The notes under the pieces: model-generated
What the model saw: only the letters and a program-made list of their open reading frames with translations
What the model was told of the DNA's origin: nothing
Databases searched by the model: none
Program-made: the position numbers and the translations under genes
In this document: positions 6,341 to 9,739 of the stretch, one piece after another
Numbering within the stretch: position 1 is the first letter of the stretch
Layout: the number at the start of each line of letters is the position of its first letter
DNA from: Magnetospirillum sp.
Lineage (GTDB): Bacteria; Pseudomonadota; Alphaproteobacteria; Rhodospirillales; Magnetospirillaceae
Direction of reading: 5' to 3'
NCBI GenBank assembly: GCA_016183945.1
Contig: JACPDP010000029.1
Span: 77,265 to 87,003 of the forward strand
DNA: 9,739 bases

Positions 6341-7054
6341 GTGCTGGTCCGCGCCGGCCACACCGAGGCGGCGGTGGACATCTCGCGGCTGGCGGGCCTC
6401 AACCCGTCCGGCGTCATCTGCGAGATCATGAACGACGACGGCACCATGGCGCGCATGCCCGACCTGGTGACGTTCGCCCGGCACCACGGCCTCAAGATCG
6501 CCACCATCGCCGACCTCATCGCCTATCGCCGCCGCCACGACAAGCTGGTGCGCCGCGAGGTCGAGGCGCCCTTCCACTCCACCTGGGGCGACGACTGGCG
6601 CATGGTGGTCTATGTCAACACGGTGGCCTATGCCGAGCACATCGCCCTGGTCAAGGGCGACATCGGCGGCGAAAATGGGGGCGACGGGCCGGTGATGGTG
6701 CGCGTTCACGCCGTCAACATCCTCGACGACGTGCTGGGCGACCAGGGCTCGGGCAAGGCCGGCCAGCTTCATGCCGCCATGGAAATGATCGCTTCCCACG
6801 GCCGCGGCGTGGTGGTGCTGATCCGCGAGCCCAGCGCCACCAGCCTGTCCGACCGCGTCCGCGCCAATCTGGAGGAGCGTCCCATGGGCTCCTCGTTGCG
6901 CGACTACGGCGTGGGAGCGCAGATCCTGCTGGACCTGGGGGTGCACGAGATGATCCTGCTGTCCAACACCCCCAAGAAGACCATGATCGGGCTCGACGGC
7001 TACGGCCTCAAGGTGGTCGAGCAGCGGCCGATCAGAATTCAAGGAGAGGTGTAG
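6341..7054 (+). CDS. C-terminal fragment: rest of RibB plus RibX (cysteine-less GTP cyclohydrolase II-like) domain
   Basis: Downstream of the amber codon the same frame continues, and GTG 6341 preceded by AAGGG is the earliest possible restart. The 237 residues begin MLVRAGHTEAAVDI and hold the RibB C-terminal part: GHTEA, CEIMNDDGTMAR and IADLIAYRRRH. From about residue 67 (TWGDDWRMVVY) a GTP cyclohydrolase II-like domain follows. True enzymes bind zinc through three cysteines after VRVH and in an RCDCG motif. Here the matching stretches read VRVHAVNILDD and GDQGSGKAGQL with no cysteine, and the RQEGRG segment has become REPSATS. The distal LRDYGVGAQILLDLGV and NTPKK...GLDGYGLKVVE remain. 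This is the RibX pattern, so GTP cyclohydrolase II must be encoded elsewhere. Whether this fragment is translated is unknown. Confidence 0.68.
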   Translation: MLVRAGHTEAAVDISRLAGLNPSGVICEIMNDDGTMARMPDLVTFARHHGLKIATIADLIAYRRRHDKLVRREVEAPFHSTWGDDWRMVVYVNTVAYAEHIALVKGDIGGENGGDGPVMVRVHAVNILDDVLGDQGSGKAGQLHAAMEMIASHGRGVVVLIREPSATSLSDRVRANLEERPMGSSLRDYGVGAQILLDLGVHEMILLSNTPKKTMIGLDGYGLKVVEQRPIRIQGEV

Positions 7055-7501
7055 ATGTCCCGCGTGCTGATCATCGAGGCCCGCTTCTACGATCATATCG
7101 CCGACGGCCTGCTGGCCGGCGCCGAGGAGGTCTTGGACGCCAGGGGTGTCGCCACCGAGGTGCTGACCGTGCCCGGCATCCTGGAAATCCCCGCCGCGCT
7201 GAAGATGGTGCTGGCGGCGGGTGAGCAGGGCAATGATGGCTGCCGCTACGACGGCTTCGTGACGCTCGGCTGTGCCATCCGCGGCGAGAGCGACCATTAC
7301 CATCACGTATCGACCGAGTGCCTGCGCGGCCAGAACGACCTGGCCATCGCCTACGAACTGGCGCTGGGCAGCGGCGTGCTGACCGTCCACAACGAGGCGC
7401 AGGCGCTGAACCGTTCCGACCCCAAGCGCAAGAACCTGGGGGGCCAGGCGGCCCGGGCCTGCCTGCGGATGATGGACATCAAGCGCGAACTGAAGCTGTA
7501 G
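7055..7501 (+). CDS. ribH: 6,7-dimethyl-8-ribityllumazine synthase
   Basis: This 148-residue product condenses the RibD pyrimidine with the RibB product to form the lumazine substrate of RibE. Conserved marks are EARFYDHI (residues 8-15, ring-stacking aromatic), VPGILEIPAAL (39-49, with Glu44 for the ribityl chain), LGCAIRGESDHYHHV (71-85) with His81 at the position of the catalytic His88 of the Bacillus enzyme, and the C-terminal KRKNLGGQAARACLRMM. The HYHHVSTECLRG segment departs somewhat from the usual HYDYVCNE form but keeps the key His and Glu. ATG 7055 abuts the preceding TAG, with AAGGAGAGG a few bases upstream, the best ribosome binding site in the cluster. nusB starts 3 bases after the stop. 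Confidence 0.96.
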   Translation: MSRVLIIEARFYDHIADGLLAGAEEVLDARGVATEVLTVPGILEIPAALKMVLAAGEQGNDGCRYDGFVTLGCAIRGESDHYHHVSTECLRGQNDLAIAYELALGSGVLTVHNEAQALNRSDPKRKNLGGQAARACLRMMDIKRELKL

Positions 7502-7504
7502 GGC

Positions 7505-7972
7505 ATGACCGCAAAAACCAATCCCACCGCGGCCCGCCGCGCCGCCGCCCGACTGGCGGCGGTGCAGGCGCTCTATCAGATGGAGATGACCGGCACCTCG
7601 GCCGGCGAGGCGCTGAAGGACAGTCAGGACCGTCGCGCCGAGGAGCCACGCGGCCGCATGGCCGAGCCCGACGCCGCGCTGCTGGGTACTCTGGTGCGCG
7701 GTACGACGCAGGACGCCCCGCTGCTCGACGAGCTGGTGGGCAATGCCTTGACCGCCGATTGGCCGGTCGACCGGCTCGAAGCGGTGCTGCGCGCCATTCT
7801 CAGGGCGGCGGCGTGGGAACTGAAGGCGCATGCCCAGACCCCCGCACGGGTGGTCATCTCACAATATGTCGACGTCGCCCACGCCTTCTATTCCGGCCCC
7901 GAACCAGGCTTGGTGAACGCGGTGCTCGACCGCATTGCCAAAGTCCTTCGCCCGGGCGAATTCGGGGGGTGA
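7505..7972 (+). CDS. nusB: transcription antitermination factor NusB
   Basis: The 155-residue, helix-rich, arginine-rich protein is NusB, which with NusE (S10) binds boxA RNA in rRNA antitermination. It shows the N-terminal [18 protein letters not shown] segment (residues 11-28), the central [18 protein letters not shown] (about 96-113) and the C-terminal [14 protein letters not shown]...[16 protein letters not shown], all family positions. The usual VINEY here reads VISQY. Its ATG follows the ribH stop by 3 bases with no good Shine-Dalgarno sequence, so translation probably depends on ribH. The ribH-nusB-thiL order is very widely conserved and supports all three calls. The protein seems complete, with a short glycine tail. 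Confidence 0.95.
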   Translation: MTAKTNPTAARRAAARLAAVQALYQMEMTGTSAGEALKDSQDRRAEEPRGRMAEPDAALLGTLVRGTTQDAPLLDELVGNALTADWPVDRLEAVLRAILRAAAWELKAHAQTPARVVISQYVDVAHAFYSGPEPGLVNAVLDRIAKVLRPGEFGG

Positions 7973-8021
7973 GATTTCAGCGGCGGGACGCCCGCGCTCC
8001 AAGCCGGTCACAGTGACGCTC

Positions 8022-8999
8022 ATGCCTCCCGATGAATTCGGACTGATCGCCAAATACTTTGCTCCCTTGGCCGCCGGCTTTCCCGGGGCGCTGGGGCTGA
8101 CCGACGACGCCGCCTTCCTGCCGGCCGATGCAGCTCATGAAACCGTCGTCACCGTCGACGCCATCGTCGCCGGGGTGCACTTCCTGCCCGACGATCCGGC
8201 CGGGTTGGTGGCGCGCAAACTGGTTCGCGTCAACCTCTCCGATCTGGCCGCCAAGGGCGCGGTGCCGTTCGCGGTGATGCTGTCGGCGGCGTTTCCCCAT
8301 GGCACCGGCGACGACTGGTTGCAGGCCTTCGCGGACGGCCTGGCCGAGGATCTCAAGGCATACGGCACCGCGCTGATCGGTGGCGATACCGTTTCGACGC
8401 CGGGGCCGCTCACCCTGTCGCTCACCGCGCTGGGACGGGTGGAGGCGGGCAGGGGGATCAAGCGGTCCGGGGCCAGCGTCGGTGATGCCATCTGGGTGTC
8501 GGGAACCATCGGCGACGGCGCCCTCGGCCTGTTGGTTGCGACGGGAAAGCTGGCGTCCAACGCCGAGCTGCTCGATCGCTACCGTCTGCCGCAGCCACGG
8601 GTCGACCTGGGGCCTCGGCTGGTCGGACTGGCCACGGCCGCCATGGATGTCTCGGATGGCCTGGTGCAGGACCTCGGCCACCTGATGACGGCCTCCGGCG
8701 TCGGGGGGGTCGTCGAGGCCGCGGCGGTGCCGCTCTCGGCCGCCGCCGCGGCGGCGCTGGCCCTCGATCACTCGCTGCTTGCCATGGTGCTGACGGGCGG
8801 CGATGATTACGAGCTGCTGTTCACCGCCCCGCTCGCTGTCGGCGGGGCGTTATCGGCGTTGGCCGCCGACATCGGCGTTGCTCTCACCCCCATTGGGCGG
8901 GTCGTTGCCGGGCAGGGCGTGACGGTCCGCGGCCCCGACGGTCGGTCGTTGGCACTGGAGCATGGCGGCTGGCGGCATTTTAGGGGAGAGGCCGGGTGA
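8022..8999 (+). CDS. thiL: thiamine-monophosphate kinase
   Basis: The 325-residue product phosphorylates thiamine monophosphate with ATP to thiamine diphosphate. Motifs of the ThiL/PurM-like family appear in order: LTDDAAFL (residues 26-33), TVDAIVAGVHF (44-54), VRVNLSDLAAKGA (68-80), ALIGGDTVST (117-126), MDVSDGLVQDLGHL (208-221) and LTGGDDYELLFTAP (257-270); the acidic residues bind magnesium and nucleotide. The open frame reaches back to 7935, but MPPDEFGLIAKYFAPLA is the normal start; GTG 8013, three codons earlier, is an alternative. The ribosome binding site is weak. It lies 49 bases after nusB, and its stop overlaps the next gene by 4 bases (GTGA). Confidence 0.95.
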   Translation: MPPDEFGLIAKYFAPLAAGFPGALGLTDDAAFLPADAAHETVVTVDAIVAGVHFLPDDPAGLVARKLVRVNLSDLAAKGAVPFAVMLSAAFPHGTGDDWLQAFADGLAEDLKAYGTALIGGDTVSTPGPLTLSLTALGRVEAGRGIKRSGASVGDAIWVSGTIGDGALGLLVATGKLASNAELLDRYRLPQPRVDLGPRLVGLATAAMDVSDGLVQDLGHLMTASGVGGVVEAAAVPLSAAAAAALALDHSLLAMVLTGGDDYELLFTAPLAVGGALSALAADIGVALTPIGRVVAGQGVTVRGPDGRSLALEHGGWRHFRGEAG

Positions 9000-9460
9000 T
9001 CCGCATCATCTTAATCGTCGCCGCCTTTCTGCTGATGATCGGCGCTGTGATCGGCGGCCTCTATTTCTGGGGCATCGACCCGCTGGCCCAGTTCAATGCG
9101 CTGATTGGCAAGCAGCCCCTGGGGGCGGTGGCCGAGGCGCCGGTGGTGGTGCCCCCCACCTATGTCGACTTCGGCCTGCTGGTGGTTCCGGTGATCCGCG
9201 ACCGCGAGGTCAAGAAGCAGGCCGAGATGATCATCAGGCTGCAGGTGCCGCCGGATCGGAAGGCCATGGTGGCCAACCGGCTGCCGCGGCTGCAGGCTGC
9301 CTTCCTGGAGGACATGCTGGGGTTCCTGCCCAATGTGGTACGTGACCATCAGCCTCTCGATATAGAGGCGGTGCGCCGGCGACTGGTGATGGTCGGCGAG
9401 CGTACAATGGGGGCTGGTAACATCAGCGATGTGCTAGTGGAAAACCCCTCACTGAAGTGA
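8996..9460 (+). CDS. FliL-like single-pass inner-membrane protein
   Basis: From GTG 8996, with GGGGAGAGG upstream and a 4-base overlap with thiL, 154 residues are encoded. Residues 3-25 form one strong hydrophobic segment (IIL...GLYFWG), followed by a periplasmic domain. The soluble part has TYVDFGLLVVPVIRDREVKKQAEMI, LPRLQAAFLEDM and LDIEAVRRRLVMVGERTMG, which resemble the short FliL-type domain (flagellar basal body-associated) of alphaproteobacteria. FliL proteins sit beside the stator and contain a stomatin-like fold. No flagellar gene is next to it, so a flagellar role is not implied by context; similar genes after thiL may serve another membrane function. Its 3' end runs into the less GC-rich tail of the window. 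The FliL link rests on pattern only. Confidence 0.8.
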   Translation: MIRIILIVAAFLLMIGAVIGGLYFWGIDPLAQFNALIGKQPLGAVAEAPVVVPPTYVDFGLLVVPVIRDREVKKQAEMIIRLQVPPDRKAMVANRLPRLQAAFLEDMLGFLPNVVRDHQPLDIEAVRRRLVMVGERTMGAGNISDVLVENPSLK

Positions 9461-9739
9461 TGGTGGACAAATACCACCCCTTCTTGGTAAGTCAACCTGC
9501 CCGAAGGAACGGGTGAGGCACGTTTTTGCACCCGCCTGTAACTCGACATCGCGGTGGGCTGCGGTAGGACCACTTACCGGCATGTTTGATATCTGTTCCG
9601 GAATTTGGTGGCCCCTGGCGCATTCGTGGCTGCTGATACTGCACAAGAAGACCGCCGCCCATGAGCATTGTATTGCATCGGCCCTCTTCTTCTGGCAGTT
9701 TCTCCCCGTTTCCGTCGTCCTCCTAACGACCCAGCATTC
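9461..9739. other. less GC-rich terminal region with no supported gene
   Basis: These 279 bases are visibly poorer in GC than the operon. On the plus strand, a frame from ATG 9582 stays open to the window end (52 codons, hydrophobic, starting MFDICSGIWWPLAHSW), with only a distant TAGGA before it. On the minus strand, a frame is open from the edge to a stop at 9449 (97 codons) but uses several AGG/AGA codons, unlike the neighbours. A hairpin of 7 base pairs with an ACCA loop lies at 9562-9579, and GGTGG/CCACC at 9464-9479 is a weak stem without a T run. I cannot choose between an intergenic region, the start of a new gene and a structured RNA. Confidence 0.4.

Larger units (their letters stand above)
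5918..7054 (+). pseudogene. ribB: RibBX-type gene (DHBP synthase plus degenerate GTP cyclohydrolase II-like domain) interrupted by an in-frame TAG
   Basis: One uninterrupted reading frame of 378 codons, except for TAG at codon 136 (6323-6325), covers a whole RibBX-like protein. The RibB half makes 3,4-dihydroxy-2-butanone 4-phosphate from ribulose 5-phosphate for RibH. Aligned by eye with E. coli RibB, the distance from His131 (GHVFPL) to Glu169 (CEIMNDDGT) is 38 residues in both, so no frameshift or deletion accompanies the stop. The amber codon sits where other family members have an ordinary residue between FPL and ARxGGVL. Possible explanations are a real nonsense mutation, a base error, or two separately translated pieces. 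The C-terminal domain is intact to a TAG that abuts the ribH start, and its codon use is like the neighbours, so any inactivation is recent. Confidence 0.8.

Noticed and set aside
5114..7831. A 905-codon open frame on the minus strand, antisense to ribE, ribB, ribH and nusB.
   Set aside because: It is a shadow: strong G/C third-position bias in the plus-strand genes removes stop codons from the opposite frame. The translation is low-complexity in Ala, Gly, His and Gln, with no family motif.
9480..9515. A minus-strand promoter (TTGACT, then TATTTG) reading back toward thiL.
   Set aside because: The -10 match is poor and there is no gene for it to serve.
9449..9739. A minus-strand gene running in from the right edge.
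   Set aside because: Repeated AGG/AGA codons, many scattered cysteines and no recognisable motif make it unlikely, though the sequence beyond the edge could change this.

Overview
This window looks like a chromosomal housekeeping segment of a GC-rich alphaproteobacterium. The MucR/Ros-type regulator, the gene order glyA-nrdR-ribD-ribE-ribB-ribH-nusB-thiL and the individual protein sequences all suggest the Rhodospirillaceae, perhaps near Magnetospirillum. The genus is a guess from memory of similar proteins, not a database result.

Layout: the left edge holds the last 217 residues of a 3-hydroxyisobutyryl-CoA hydrolase-like protein (1-656, +). Next comes a small protein gene of unknown function (753-956, +), which meets a MucR-type regulator gene head-on (1055-1507, -). 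Each of these two convergent genes has a candidate hairpin terminator between them. An AT-richer divergent gap (1508-1843) separates mucR from a long + strand run: rpiB, glyA, nrdR, ribD, ribE, ribB/ribBX, ribH, nusB, thiL and a FliL-like membrane protein gene (1844-9460). Gaps in this run are between -32 and 76 bases, so it is probably one operon or a few overlapping transcripts. The last 279 bases (9461-9739) hold no gene I can support; they are less GC-rich and have two competing weak open frames that run off the window.

The genes fit together. RibD, RibB, RibH and RibE supply four steps of riboflavin synthesis. RpiB interconverts ribose 5-phosphate and ribulose 5-phosphate, and the latter is the RibB substrate. 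GlyA provides one-carbon units, NrdR controls ribonucleotide reductase genes, NusB is a transcription antitermination factor and ThiL makes thiamine diphosphate.

The main anomaly is an in-frame amber codon (6323-6325) in the middle of the only ribB-like gene here. It separates the N-terminal half of 3,4-dihydroxy-2-butanone 4-phosphate synthase from a conserved histidine and glutamate of the same domain. The rest of the frame is intact to the normal end. The C-terminal domain is itself a GTP cyclohydrolase II-like domain without its zinc cysteines, as in the RibBX variant. A second notable object is a very strong 22-base-pair hairpin in the ribD-ribE gap. I found no CRISPR array, tRNA, rRNA, FMN riboswitch or recognisable transposase. 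I see no convincing undescribed multi-gene system.
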